The position numbers and the translations under genes were made by a program. The notes beneath the pieces were generated by a model that made no database searches, had not been told where the DNA came from, and was given only the letters and a program-made list of their open reading frames with translations. From SYIM01 sp041182885 (GTDB lineage: Bacteria; Pseudomonadota; Gammaproteobacteria; Burkholderiales; Burkholderiaceae_E): a stretch of 29,367 nucleotides of DNA. Where the stretch lies: assembly GCA_049423065.1 (NCBI GenBank), contig JBMSQB010000057.1, positions 1 to 29,367 on the forward strand. The letters are read 5' to 3'. Positions 15,578-23,910 of this stretch are shown piece by piece; within the stretch, counting starts at the first letter, position 1; each line of letters starts with the position of its first letter.

Positions 15578-17266
15578 TTATCGGTTGAATCGATCCAGTA
15601 CGGCCCCTGGCCCGCGTTCGAGGCGAACGTGGCTGCGACCATCGTGCACCTGTGTGCCGTTGACCCAGACGCCATGCACGCCCAGGGGCTCACGAACCTT
15701 GCGTGGCGCGCCGCCTGGCAGATCACATTGCGTGAACGCGGCGCTGATCCCGACCCGGGCCGGATCAAACAGCAACATGTCCGCTGGCGCCCCGACCTGA
15801 AGACGTCCGCGCTCGGGAATCCTGAAGCGGTCGGCCGGTTCGCTGGTGAGGCGCCGAATGCCTGAAGACCAGTCGAACACGCCCCGCTCGCGAACCCAGT
15901 GCGCAAGAAAATGAAGCCCGAAACCAGCATCGCACATGTAGCCCAGATGCGCCCCCGCATCCGACAGGGTGATCACGCCCGCGGGGTGACGCACCAGAGG
16001 CGCTACGCCCTCATCAACATTCTGAAAAAACTTGCCGATGAAATGGGTTTGCAGACCGTCTGCGAGCGCGAGATCAAACCACGCATCCACCGGGTCCTGG
16101 CCGCGCTGGGCAGCCAGCTCCGCGAGCGTGAGCCCCTCGAATGCGCGGTTCTCGGGGCGAGCGGTTTCGCCCACCTCGATATGCCGCCAGTTGCCAAGAA
16201 AGAGCGTTCCCGCCTTGGGCGTCTGGAGGTCCGAACGAAAACGGTGCCGGAATGCCGGGTCACGGTAAATGGCCTCGAACTGTTCGGCGCTGGCGGCCTT
16301 CACCCGGTCGAAGGCCGGATAGCTGAGCAGCACATACGGATCACGCAGGGTGAAATCGAACGACAGCGGCTGACACGAGGTGAGGATGTAGAGCTCATTG
16401 CCTCGCGAAAGCGCCTGCGCAGCCCGCTCGTAATAGCTGAGCCCGAGCTCGGGCCGGGCCTCGTTGTACATGGTGAGCACGGTGGAGATGAACGCCGGTC
16501 GCGAGGTCTCGGCGGCAATCGATTCCATGACGTCGGGCGTCGCGCGCGACCCGGTGGCCATCATGAAGACGCCATGCTGCTCCTCGCCCAGCACCCCGGC
16601 GAGCGTCCGAAGCTCATGCTCGGTTGCGATCGTGGAGGGCATCGGGCGCCCGCCATAGCCACTGTGGTTGGGCGAAAACGATGATGCAAAACCGATGGCG
16701 CCGGCGCGTAGCGCCACCCGTACCTGCTCACGCATCGCCTCGAGCTGCGCTGCGCTGGGCTCGACCTGCTCGCTCGCAGCCTCGCCCATCACCGCCGTAC
16801 GGATGACCGAATGGCCGGCAAACACGGCTACATTGAGATGGGGGCCAATCCGACGCAACTGCGCCATATATTCCGGGAAGGTTTCGAACTCCCATTGAAC
16901 GCCGCACATCAGCGCATCGAGGTTCATGCCTTCCACCACCGACAGGTTCTTCAGCATGGTGTCGCGAAGCGGCGCCGGACAGGGCGCGAGCCCGAATCCG
17001 CAGTTCCCCATGACCGCTGTCGTGACCCCCAGCGCACCCGATGGCGAGAGTGTGGGATCCCAGGTGACCTGAGCATCAAAGTGCGTGTGCAGATCGACGA
17101 TGCCCGGCATGAGCGAGAGCCCGTCCGCATCAACGGTGTCTGCCGCAGCCTCGCGCACCCGACCGATAGCCACGATGCGCCCTGCGCGCACACCCACATC
17201 GGCACGCTGCGGCGCGCCTCCCAGCCCGTCGAAGACCGTGGCGCCGCGAATAAGGGTGTCAAGCAT
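15578..17266 (-). CDS. N-acyl-D-amino-acid deacylase-like amidohydrolase
   Basis: A 562-residue cytosolic amidohydrolase-superfamily enzyme of the D-aminoacylase branch, expected to hydrolyse N-acyl-D-amino acids or similar amides. The metal-binding HTHFDA is at residues 60-65 (H60, H62), and the branch-specific cysteine ligand lies in GNCGFGLAP (C89). The late catalytic Asp is in TLSDAGAHLGYM, and FAGHSVIR and FASSFSPN are internal family segments. The small N-terminal beta-sandwich and its C-terminal completion (ADMLLFDP) are both present. At 562 residues it matches the longer subfamily rather than the ~480-residue Alcaligenes enzymes. Its ATG is three bases from the upstream Bug-gene stop with no ribosome site, so it is probably read by coupling. 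Dihydroorotase or hydantoinase relatives are less likely. Confidence 0.9.
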   Translation of the reverse strand: MLDTLIRGATVFDGLGGAPQRADVGVRAGRIVAIGRVREAAADTVDADGLSLMPGIVDLHTHFDAQVTWDPTLSPSGALGVTTAVMGNCGFGLAPCPAPLRDTMLKNLSVVEGMNLDALMCGVQWEFETFPEYMAQLRRIGPHLNVAVFAGHSVIRTAVMGEAASEQVEPSAAQLEAMREQVRVALRAGAIGFASSFSPNHSGYGGRPMPSTIATEHELRTLAGVLGEEQHGVFMMATGSRATPDVMESIAAETSRPAFISTVLTMYNEARPELGLSYYERAAQALSRGNELYILTSCQPLSFDFTLRDPYVLLSYPAFDRVKAASAEQFEAIYRDPAFRHRFRSDLQTPKAGTLFLGNWRHIEVGETARPENRAFEGLTLAELAAQRGQDPVDAWFDLALADGLQTHFIGKFFQNVDEGVAPLVRHPAGVITLSDAGAHLGYMCDAGFGLHFLAHWVRERGVFDWSSGIRRLTSEPADRFRIPERGRLQVGAPADMLLFDPARVGISAAFTQCDLPGGAPRKVREPLGVHGVWVNGTQVHDGRSHVRLERGPGAVLDRFNR

Positions 17267-17269
17267 GGC

Positions 17270-18235
17270 TCAGTCGATCTGCGCGCCCGAGGTTTTCACC
17301 ACGTCGGCCCAGGTGGCGAGATCGGCGCGCAGCATGCCGGCAAACTCCGCAGGGCTGCGGGCGAGCGGGTCAGCCCCCTGCGAGTTGAATTTTTCGATCA
17401 CATCCTTGTGAGTGAGCAGTTCGTTTACATCCTGATTGATCTTCCGAACGATGGCCGGCGGTGTCGCACCGGGGGCAAACAGACCGAACCAGGGCGCGAC
17501 ATCAAACTGCCGCAAGCCCGACTCGGCCAGCGTGGGAATGTCGGGAAAGGTTGCTGAGCGCCGGGCGCTGGTCACCGCCAGGCCTCGCAATTGCCCACCG
17601 CGGAGCAACCCCGCAACCGACGGCAGACTGGTGAAGACCATGTTGATCTGCCCACCCATCAGGTCCTGCATGGCGGGGGCAGCGCCCTTGTAGGGAACAT
17701 GGGTGAGTCGCGTGCCGGTGTTCATGGCGAACATGACGCCCAGGAGATGATTCACCGACCCATTGCCTGCCGAACCGAAGGTGAGCGTTCCCTTGCCGGC
17801 CTGGCTGACCAGTTCGGGCACGGTCTTGAATGCCGCATCGGGCCTCGCCACCAGCACGAAGGGAAGCGTGGCCAGCGTGGCCACAGGCGCAAAATCCTTG
17901 ACCGGATCAAACGGCAGGCGCTTGTAGAGCGCAGGGTTGATGGCATGCGACCCCGCATAGCTCATCAGAAGCAGATGACCGTCGGGCGCACCTTGTGCAA
18001 CCACTTCCATTCCGACATTGCCACCGGCGCCAGCGCGGTTTTCAACCACAACGGGCTGCGCCCATTTTTCGCTCAGCTTCTGCGCAACCACCCGCGCGAG
18101 CGCATCCGATGCGCCGCCCGGGGTTTGCGGCACAAGAATGCGTACCGTCCTGGTTGGAAAGTCCTGCGCGCAGAGCGCCGACGACGACAGCGCCACCAGG
18201 CAGGTCACCAGAGAGAGACAAAGACGGCGAATCAT
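17270..18235 (-). CDS. Bug/TctC-family periplasmic solute-binding protein (second of two)
   Basis: A 321-residue periplasmic binding protein with a classical signal (about residues 1-23, cleaved near LCA) and the Bug-family marks FPTRTVRILVPQTPGGASD, VENRAGAGGN and THVPYKGAAPAMQDL. It is a clear paralogue of the other Bug protein in this operon but well diverged, so it probably binds a different ligand or state. A strong ribosome site, GAGGAG (antisense of 18244-18249), lies eight bases before the ATG, the best in the operon, which fits high-level production of a periplasmic protein. It lies between the FAH-family gene and the deacylase. No TctA or TctB membrane partner is present in the window. 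Confidence 0.93.
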   Translation of the reverse strand: MIRRLCLSLVTCLVALSSSALCAQDFPTRTVRILVPQTPGGASDALARVVAQKLSEKWAQPVVVENRAGAGGNVGMEVVAQGAPDGHLLLMSYAGSHAINPALYKRLPFDPVKDFAPVATLATLPFVLVARPDAAFKTVPELVSQAGKGTLTFGSAGNGSVNHLLGVMFAMNTGTRLTHVPYKGAAPAMQDLMGGQINMVFTSLPSVAGLLRGGQLRGLAVTSARRSATFPDIPTLAESGLRQFDVAPWFGLFAPGATPPAIVRKINQDVNELLTHKDVIEKFNSQGADPLARSPAEFAGMLRADLATWADVVKTSGAQID

Positions 18236-18277
18236 GAAGCATTCTCCTCAAGCAGCAGTCAACCGACGCGGGAACCC

Positions 18278-18296
18278 GACCCGCGCGCGGCGGGTC
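18278..18296. other. GC-rich perfect hairpin between FAH-family and Bug genes
   Basis: GACCCGC (18278-18284) and GCGGGTC (18290-18296) form a perfect 7-bp stem with a five-base loop. There is no T-run on either side, so it is not a standard terminator. It lies within the 148-base gap of the operon and could modulate transcript stability and the ratio of binding protein to enzyme. Confidence 0.4.
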
Positions 18297-18383
18297 CATT
18301 GAACCGTATGTTCGCATCCCGGATCAGCCATGACCATCTTTTCGGCATCACGCTCGCAGGGTCGGGGCGGTCGGCACGGGGCG

Positions 18384-19322
18384 TCACCGACGCCGGACTA
18401 CCCTGTTCCTCAGCACCCCCAGACCGCTCACCTCGAGTTCCACCACATCGCCATCGTTCAGGAACTTGCCCAGTTCTAGTCCGCAGCCACTGCCCACGGT
18501 GCCGGAGCCGAAAAACTCACCCGCGCGAATCCGTTCATCGGTCGACACATGTTCGATGAAATCCTCGAAGCGGAACCGCATGTCGCGACTGGACCCTCGC
18601 GACCACTCCTCTCCGTTCACCCGCGCCACCATCGTGAGGTCATAGGGATCGGCGATTTCGTCGGCGGTGACAAGCCAGGGACCCAGCACATTGCCGGTGT
18701 CGAAGTCCTTGCCCTTGCAGGGCCCGAGACTGCCGGCCATCTCGGCCATCTGCGCATCACGGGCGCTGAAGTCGTTGAAGATGCACCAGCCGAAAATATA
18801 GGGTTTCGCCTCGGCCCGGCTCACGTTCTTGCCGTCTTTTGCGATCACGCAGCCAAACTCCAGCTCATAGTCCATGACCGAGGAATAGCGCGGCCAGACC
18901 ACATCGGTGCCGGTACCCACCACACTGAAGCGGTTGCACTTGTAGTAGATGGGCTGCCGATACCAGACCTCGGGCAGCTCCACCTTGGCCGGGTCGCTGG
19001 GCATGCCCGCAATTCCGAGCAGATGACGATTGGCGCGCGCCTGACGCAAATGTTTTTCAAACGACAGGAAATCACGCATCTGACGCGGCTCGGGCAAGGG
19101 CGCGCGCAGCCGCACCTGATCGATCCCGTGGCGTACCGATGCTCGCCGCTCGGCCTCCCGCGCGCGCTCCAGACCGGCTGGCCCCGCATCGATCAGGTCC
19201 AGCATGCTGCGAAACACCGGCGACGAATCGGCTGCGGTGAAGTCGATCACCGACCTGCCGTCATCAACCACCGAACCGATGTGTTCGGCACCGTCCTGCG
19301 TATGGAAGCTGACCAGTTTCAT
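18384..19322 (-). CDS. Fumarylacetoacetate hydrolase (FAH) family protein
   Basis: A 312-residue cytosolic FAH-superfamily protein. These enzymes use Mg2+ or Mn2+ to cleave C-C bonds next to carbonyls, or to decarboxylate or hydrate ketoacids. The metal ligands are E153 and E155 in DYELEFGCVI and D184 in IFNDFSARDAQ. K205 in GKDFDTGN matches the catalytic lysine region. A His in SFEKHL (residue 91) may complete the site. The open frame extends upstream to 19424, but the family N-terminus MKLVSF begins at 19322, where AGGGA precedes the ATG, so that start is used. It is the first gene of the minus-strand operon and shares its upstream region with the plus-strand cluster. The reaction is not predictable; acylpyruvase and dioic-acid hydratase activity are both possible. 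Confidence 0.91.
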   Translation of the reverse strand: MKLVSFHTQDGAEHIGSVVDDGRSVIDFTAADSSPVFRSMLDLIDAGPAGLERAREAERRASVRHGIDQVRLRAPLPEPRQMRDFLSFEKHLRQARANRHLLGIAGMPSDPAKVELPEVWYRQPIYYKCNRFSVVGTGTDVVWPRYSSVMDYELEFGCVIAKDGKNVSRAEAKPYIFGWCIFNDFSARDAQMAEMAGSLGPCKGKDFDTGNVLGPWLVTADEIADPYDLTMVARVNGEEWSRGSSRDMRFRFEDFIEHVSTDERIRAGEFFGSGTVGSGCGLELGKFLNDGDVVELEVSGLGVLRNRVVRRR

Positions 19323-19419
19323 GGTTGAGTCCCTGAGGTTTATTGCGGGTCCGAGACTGCCCGCGCGCCCCGACTTTGTCCAGGCAGAGGCACGCGATAA
19401 AGGAACGCCTGGGGCTCGG

Positions 19420-19425
19420 TACAAT
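19420..19425 (+). promoter_or_regulatory. Candidate -10 element for the plus-strand catabolic operon
   Basis: TACAAT matches the sigma-70 -10 consensus at five of six bases and lies 29 bases before the ATG at 19455, inside the 132-base divergent gap. I see no matching -35 at 16-18 bases upstream, so an activator may be needed, or the call is wrong. Confidence 0.35.
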
Positions 19426-19454
19426 CCGGGGCTCCATCATCGGAAACATCATCC

Positions 19455-21233
19455 ATGGCCGCTGCGATCACCCTGGATCAGCTCAACCACGCCTCGCGCG
19501 AGGCATTCACCCGCCTGCTCGACGGCACCTATGAGCATTCGCCCTGGATTGCAGAGCGCGCCTGGGCGGCTCGACCCTTCGCGACCCTCGGTGCGCTCAA
19601 GCTCGCGCTGATTGCCGCCGTCCGTGCGAGCACGCGCGACGAGCAACTCGCGTTGATCCGCGCCCATCCGGAACTCGCTGGCAAAGCCATGCTCGCCAGG
19701 ACACTCACCGACGAATCCACCCTCGAACAGGGCAAGGCTGGCCTCACCCAGTGCACACCCGAGGAATTTCGCCTGATTCACTCGCTCAACGACCGCTACA
19801 ACCAGCGCTTCGGATTTCCGTTCATTCTCGCTGTGCGCGGACCGCGTGGCACCGGTCTCGGCAAAAAAGCGATCATCGCGGCCTTTGAGCGCCGGGTGGC
19901 CCACCATCCCGATTTCGAGTTCAACGAAGCCCTGCGCAACATCCACCGCATTGCAGAGATCCGCCTTGACGACAAATTTGGGGTGGAGCCCGCGCTCGGC
20001 AACCTGGTGTGGGACTGGGCCGAAGCACTCGCCCGCTTCAGCGACCCCGGATTTTCCGAGCAGGGGCAGCTCACCGTCACCTATCTCACCGACGCGCATC
20101 GCGCAGTCGCCCGGCAGCTGCACGAGTGGATGCAAGCCGACTGCGGCTTTGACGAGGTCGGCATCGATGCGGTGGGCAATGTGGTGGGGGTTTATCACGG
20201 CACCTCGCCGGATGCGCCCAGGCTCTTGACCGGCAGCCACTACGACACGGTGCGAAACGGTGGCAAGTACGACGGCCGGCTGGGCATCCTGGTTCCCATG
20301 GCCTGCGTACGCGAGCTCGCGCGCAGTCGACGCAGGCTGCCCTTTGGCATCGAGGTCGTTGGTTTCGCCGAGGAAGAGGGGCAACGCTACAAGGCGGTGT
20401 TCCTGGGCTCGAGCGCGCTCACCGGCAGCTTCGATCCGGCCTGGCTCGACCAGCAGGATGCCGCGGGCATCACCATGCGCGAGGCCATGACGCGGGCCGG
20501 CCTGGATGCGAATCAGATTCCATCGATCAAACGTGACCCGGCCCGCTATCTGGGCTTCGTCGAGGTCCATATCGAACAGGGGCCCGTGCTGAACGAGCGC
20601 GATCTTCCCCTTGGCGTGGTCACCTCAATCAACGGCAGCATCCGGTACGTGGGCGAAATCGTGGGCATGGCCAGCCACGCCGGGACCACGCCCATGGGCA
20701 GCCGGCGGGACGCGGCTGCCGCGATCGCTGAATTCATCCTGTTCGTGGAGCAGCGCGCAGCTGCCGAACCCGACCTGGTCGCCACCGTCGGCATCCTCGA
20801 GGTGCCAGGTGGGTCGATCAACGTGGTGCCGGGGCGTTGCCGCTTCAGCCTCGATGTGCGCGCCACCACCGATCCGGTGCGAAATGCCTGCGCAGCCGAT
20901 CTGCTGAGCGAATTGTCGGCAATCTGCACGCGGCGCGGCGTGAGCCTGCAACTCGAGGAAACCATGCGGGTCGCCGCAGCGCCCAGCGCCCCCGCCTGGC
21001 AAGCGCGCTGGGAGCACGCGGTGGATGCGCTGGGTCTGCCCGTGTTTCGCATGCCCAGTGGCGCGGGTCACGATGCCATGAAGCTGCACGATCTGATGCC
21101 GCAGGCGATGCTGTTTGTTCGGGGCGAAAACTCGGGCATCAGCCACAACCCGCTCGAATCCACCAACAGCCACGACATCGATCTCACGGTGCGCGCGTTT
21201 CAGGACCTGCTCGGCCAGTTGTCTGCCGATTGA
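19455..21233 (+). CDS. Fused OHCU decarboxylase (UraD) and allantoate amidohydrolase-like (AllC) protein
   Basis: A 592-residue cytosolic fusion. Residues about 7-172 are a complete OHCU decarboxylase domain, with HPELAGK and catalytic H71, STLEQ (88-92) and FPFI (121-124). This domain converts the uricase/HIU-hydrolase product into S-allantoin. Residues about 185-590 are an M20-type amidase of the allantoate amidohydrolase / N-carbamoyl-amino-acid hydrolase group. They show H262 and D264 in GSHYDTV, D273 in KYDGRLG, E307-E308 in AEEEGQR, VHIEQGP, SHAGTTPM, GAGHDA and GISHNPLE. The metal-binding set is complete. The two activities are not consecutive in uric acid breakdown, because allantoinase comes between them, and no other purine gene is in the window. 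The C-terminal half might instead be a carbamoylase or ureidopropionase. It is the first gene of the plus-strand cluster. Confidence 0.9.
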   Translation: MAAAITLDQLNHASREAFTRLLDGTYEHSPWIAERAWAARPFATLGALKLALIAAVRASTRDEQLALIRAHPELAGKAMLARTLTDESTLEQGKAGLTQCTPEEFRLIHSLNDRYNQRFGFPFILAVRGPRGTGLGKKAIIAAFERRVAHHPDFEFNEALRNIHRIAEIRLDDKFGVEPALGNLVWDWAEALARFSDPGFSEQGQLTVTYLTDAHRAVARQLHEWMQADCGFDEVGIDAVGNVVGVYHGTSPDAPRLLTGSHYDTVRNGGKYDGRLGILVPMACVRELARSRRRLPFGIEVVGFAEEEGQRYKAVFLGSSALTGSFDPAWLDQQDAAGITMREAMTRAGLDANQIPSIKRDPARYLGFVEVHIEQGPVLNERDLPLGVVTSINGSIRYVGEIVGMASHAGTTPMGSRRDAAAAIAEFILFVEQRAAAEPDLVATVGILEVPGGSINVVPGRCRFSLDVRATTDPVRNACAADLLSELSAICTRRGVSLQLEETMRVAAAPSAPAWQARWEHAVDALGLPVFRMPSGAGHDAMKLHDLMPQAMLFVRGENSGISHNPLESTNSHDIDLTVRAFQDLLGQLSAD

Positions 21234-21239
21234 TCGGTC

Positions 21240-21268
21240 TTGTCCACCGCCTGGCAGTCCGATATTCT
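21240..21268 (+). promoter_or_regulatory. Candidate sigma-70 promoter for the peptide ABC importer
   Basis: TTGTCC (21240-21245) and TATTCT (21263-21268) each match consensus at four of six positions with an ideal 17-base spacer. It lies in the 116-base gap after the UraD-AllC gene, about 80 bases before the binding-protein ATG. It could let the transporter be made independently of the upstream fusion gene. Confidence 0.4.
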
Positions 21269-21349
21269 CTGCTGGCAATCCTGGGCGGGCCCTGGTCGGC
21301 ATTTGCAGGCGCCCGAAACCAACATCCAAACCCACTGGAAGAGACGATC

Positions 21350-22936
21350 ATGATCCGACGTGCTGTTTTATCAGGTGCTGTCGCACTGGGGCTCTCCGCG
21401 CTCGTCCCGCTTGACGCGTCAGCGCAGGCAGAAAACCGGATTTTCCGCTTTGTGCCGCACGCGAACCTGGCGGTGCTAGACCCGATCTGGACCACCGCCT
21501 ATGTCACGCGAAATCACGGCTACATGGTCTACGACACCCTGTTCTCCGAGGACGCGCAGGGCAATGTCAAGCCGCAGATGGTCGACACCTACTCTGTGTC
21601 GGCCGACAAGAAGACCTGGCGCTTCACGCTGCGGAGCGGCCTGGAATTCCACGATGGCAAACCCGTCACCAGCGCCGATGTGGTGGCCTCGCTCAAGCGT
21701 TGGGCCTCGCGCGATGCCATGGGAGGAGTGTTGAGCGGCTTTATCGACCGCTACCAGACCCCTGACGCCAGGACCTTCGAGATTGTTCTGAAAGAGCCCA
21801 CTGGCATTCTGATTGATGCCCTGGGCAAGGCCTCGTCCAACGTGCCCTTCATCATGCCCGAGCGCATCGCCAACACGCCGGGCACCGAACAGATCAAGGA
21901 AGCCATCGGCTCAGGACCCTTCATTTTCAAAGCCGACGAATTCAAGCCGGGTGCCAAGGCGGTGTACGAGCGCAATCCCCGCTATCAGTCCCGGGGCGAG
22001 CCCTCAAGCAGCATGGCGGGCGGGCGCAGGATCAACTTCGACCGCGTCGAGTGGGTGATCATTCGCGATCCGCAAACCCAGTTCAATGCGTTGAAGGCGG
22101 GCGAAGTCGACATGGTCGAGCAGCCCGCCTTCGAGCAGTACTACACGCTGACCAAAACCGCAGGACTCAAGGTGATTGATTTTTCGCCGGCTGGCCTGCA
22201 GTTCATCATGCGCTTCAACCACCTCCACCCGCCCTTCAACAACCCGAAGGTTCGGCAGGCGGCCATGCTGGCAATGGGTCAGCAGGCCTACATCGCCACC
22301 CAGGTGGGCGTGCCGGAACTCGGCCGGGTCTGCCGCAGCATGTACCCATGCGGCACGACCTACGCCGACGAGAACACCGGCGAATTCACCGGTTCGCCCA
22401 ACATCGCCCGCGCGAAGGCGCTGCTGGCTGAAGCGGGCTACAAGGGTGAACCGATCGTCTTGATGCGCCCCACCGATCTCGCCTCGATCGCCAAGATCCC
22501 GCTGGTCGCCCGGCAGCAGCTGGAAGCCGCCGGCTTCAAGGTCGATTTCCAGCAGATGGACTGGGCCTCGCTGGTTGCACGCCGTGCCAAGAAGGATCTG
22601 CCGAGCGCGGGCGGCTGGAATCTCTTCCTCACTGCCTGGACGGCGGGCGACATCTCCAACCCGCTCACCATGGCCATGTTCAATGCCAAGGGCGACAAGG
22701 GCTGGTTTGGCTGGCAGGACGAGCCGCGGATCGAAAAGCTGAAAGACGATTTCGCGCGCGCCGACAGCGTCGAGGCGAAAAAGAAAATCGCGAGCCAGAT
22801 CCAGGCGATTGCCTTCGAGACCGCCACCCACGCGCCGCTTGGCCAGTACCGGCAGCCGGCCGCGGTGCGCGACACGATCGACGGCGTGCTCGAAACCCCT
22901 GGCGTACCGGTGTTCTGGAACATCACCAAGAAATGA
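21350..22936 (+). CDS. Peptide-type ABC transporter periplasmic substrate-binding protein (family 5)
   Basis: A 528-residue periplasmic binding protein of the DppA/OppA (SBP family 5) type. Residues 1-26 are an export signal (RR near the N-terminus, hydrophobic core, cleavage near ASAQA). The family segment FHDGKPVTSADVVASLKRW follows at about 95-115, and the protein spans the length usual for the family. The frame is open upstream to 20837, but the signal peptide and a GGAAGAG ribosome site (21337-21343) fix the ATG at 21350. It starts the Dpp/Opp module, followed by two permeases and a fused ATPase. These systems import di- or oligopeptides, but also opines, glutathione and amides, so the ligand cannot be read from sequence. 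Confidence 0.94.
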   Translation: MIRRAVLSGAVALGLSALVPLDASAQAENRIFRFVPHANLAVLDPIWTTAYVTRNHGYMVYDTLFSEDAQGNVKPQMVDTYSVSADKKTWRFTLRSGLEFHDGKPVTSADVVASLKRWASRDAMGGVLSGFIDRYQTPDARTFEIVLKEPTGILIDALGKASSNVPFIMPERIANTPGTEQIKEAIGSGPFIFKADEFKPGAKAVYERNPRYQSRGEPSSSMAGGRRINFDRVEWVIIRDPQTQFNALKAGEVDMVEQPAFEQYYTLTKTAGLKVIDFSPAGLQFIMRFNHLHPPFNNPKVRQAAMLAMGQQAYIATQVGVPELGRVCRSMYPCGTTYADENTGEFTGSPNIARAKALLAEAGYKGEPIVLMRPTDLASIAKIPLVARQQLEAAGFKVDFQQMDWASLVARRAKKDLPSAGGWNLFLTAWTAGDISNPLTMAMFNAKGDKGWFGWQDEPRIEKLKDDFARADSVEAKKKIASQIQAIAFETATHAPLGQYRQPAAVRDTIDGVLETPGVPVFWNITKK

Positions 22937-22962
22937 CGCCGCGCTGAAGCGGGCGGGCGCTG

Positions 22963-23910
22963 ATGTTGCGATTCGTCTTCAGCCGCCTCGCTGCGGTGGT
23001 GCCGGTATTGTTCGTGGTCTCGTGCATGGTCTTTCTGATCCTGCGCCTCGCCCCGGGCGATCCGGCCGCCGTGATTGCGGGCAGCTCGGCCACCAACGCC
23101 GATATCGAGCAGATCCGCGCGAGGCTTGGGCTCGATCGGTCGCTGCCAGTGCAGTTCGGAATCTGGCTGGGGCGGGTGCTGCAGGGAGACCTGGGTTACT
23201 CCTACTTCCTGAACAAGCCAGTGACCGAACTGATTGCGCAACGCCTTGAGCCCACAGCCTCGCTCGCTATCGGCACCATCTTGCTGGCGGTGCTGATTGC
23301 GGTACCGCTGGGCGCGATCGCAGCCGCACGCATGGGGGGATGGGTCGACCGCGTATTGTCGGTTCTGTCGGTCGCGGGTTTTTCGATCCCGGTGTTTGTC
23401 ACGGGCTATGTGCTGATCTATCTCTTTGCCATTCAACTCGATTGGCTACCCGTGCAGGGCTATCGGCCCCTGGGTGGCAAGGAGGGGCTCGCTGGCTGGG
23501 CTCGCCATCTGATCCTGCCCTGGGCTGCGCTATCCATCATTTATGTCGCGCTGATCGCCCGCATCACGCGCGCAGCAGTGTCGGAGGCCCTCACTGAAGA
23601 CTACATCCGGACCGCGCGTGCCAAGGGCGTCTCGGAGCAGGTGGTGCTGATCCGGCATGCGCTTCGCAATGCGGCGGTGCCGATCGTCACCGTGATTGGC
23701 ATCGGGGTCGCGCTCCTGATTGGCGGCGTGGTGGTCACCGAGACGGTTTTCGCCATTCCGGGGCTGGGATCACTCACGGTCGATGTGGTGCTGAACCGCG
23801 ACTTTCCCGTGATCCAGGGACTGGTGATGTTTTTTGCGGTCAGTTATGTGCTGATCAATCTGCTGGTCGACCTCAGCTATCTCGCGCTTGATCCGCGAAT
23901 CCGCTACTGA
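22963..23910 (+). CDS. Peptide-type ABC transporter permease, DppB-like
   Basis: A 315-residue inner-membrane permease with six predicted helices. Family marks are the N-terminal ILRLAPGDPAAVIAG segment, the periplasmic GDLGYSYFLNKPV segment, and the EAA loop YIRTARAKGVSEQVVLIRHA, which docks to the ATPase. The final segment after VTETVFAIPGLG is also typical. The ATG is 26 bases after the binding-protein stop with only a weak GC-rich ribosome site. It overlaps the next permease gene by one base (stop 23908-23910, start 23910). It forms the translocation pore with the DppC-like subunit. Confidence 0.94.
   Translation: MLRFVFSRLAAVVPVLFVVSCMVFLILRLAPGDPAAVIAGSSATNADIEQIRARLGLDRSLPVQFGIWLGRVLQGDLGYSYFLNKPVTELIAQRLEPTASLAIGTILLAVLIAVPLGAIAAARMGGWVDRVLSVLSVAGFSIPVFVTGYVLIYLFAIQLDWLPVQGYRPLGGKEGLAGWARHLILPWAALSIIYVALIARITRAAVSEALTEDYIRTARAKGVSEQVVLIRHALRNAAVPIVTVIGIGVALLIGGVVVTETVFAIPGLGSLTVDVVLNRDFPVIQGLVMFFAVSYVLINLLVDLSYLALDPRIRY

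Noticed and set aside
18278..18296. The 7-bp hairpin as an intrinsic terminator for the FAH-family gene
   Set aside because: No T-run follows on either strand, and operon continuity downstream is likely; kept only as a structural element.
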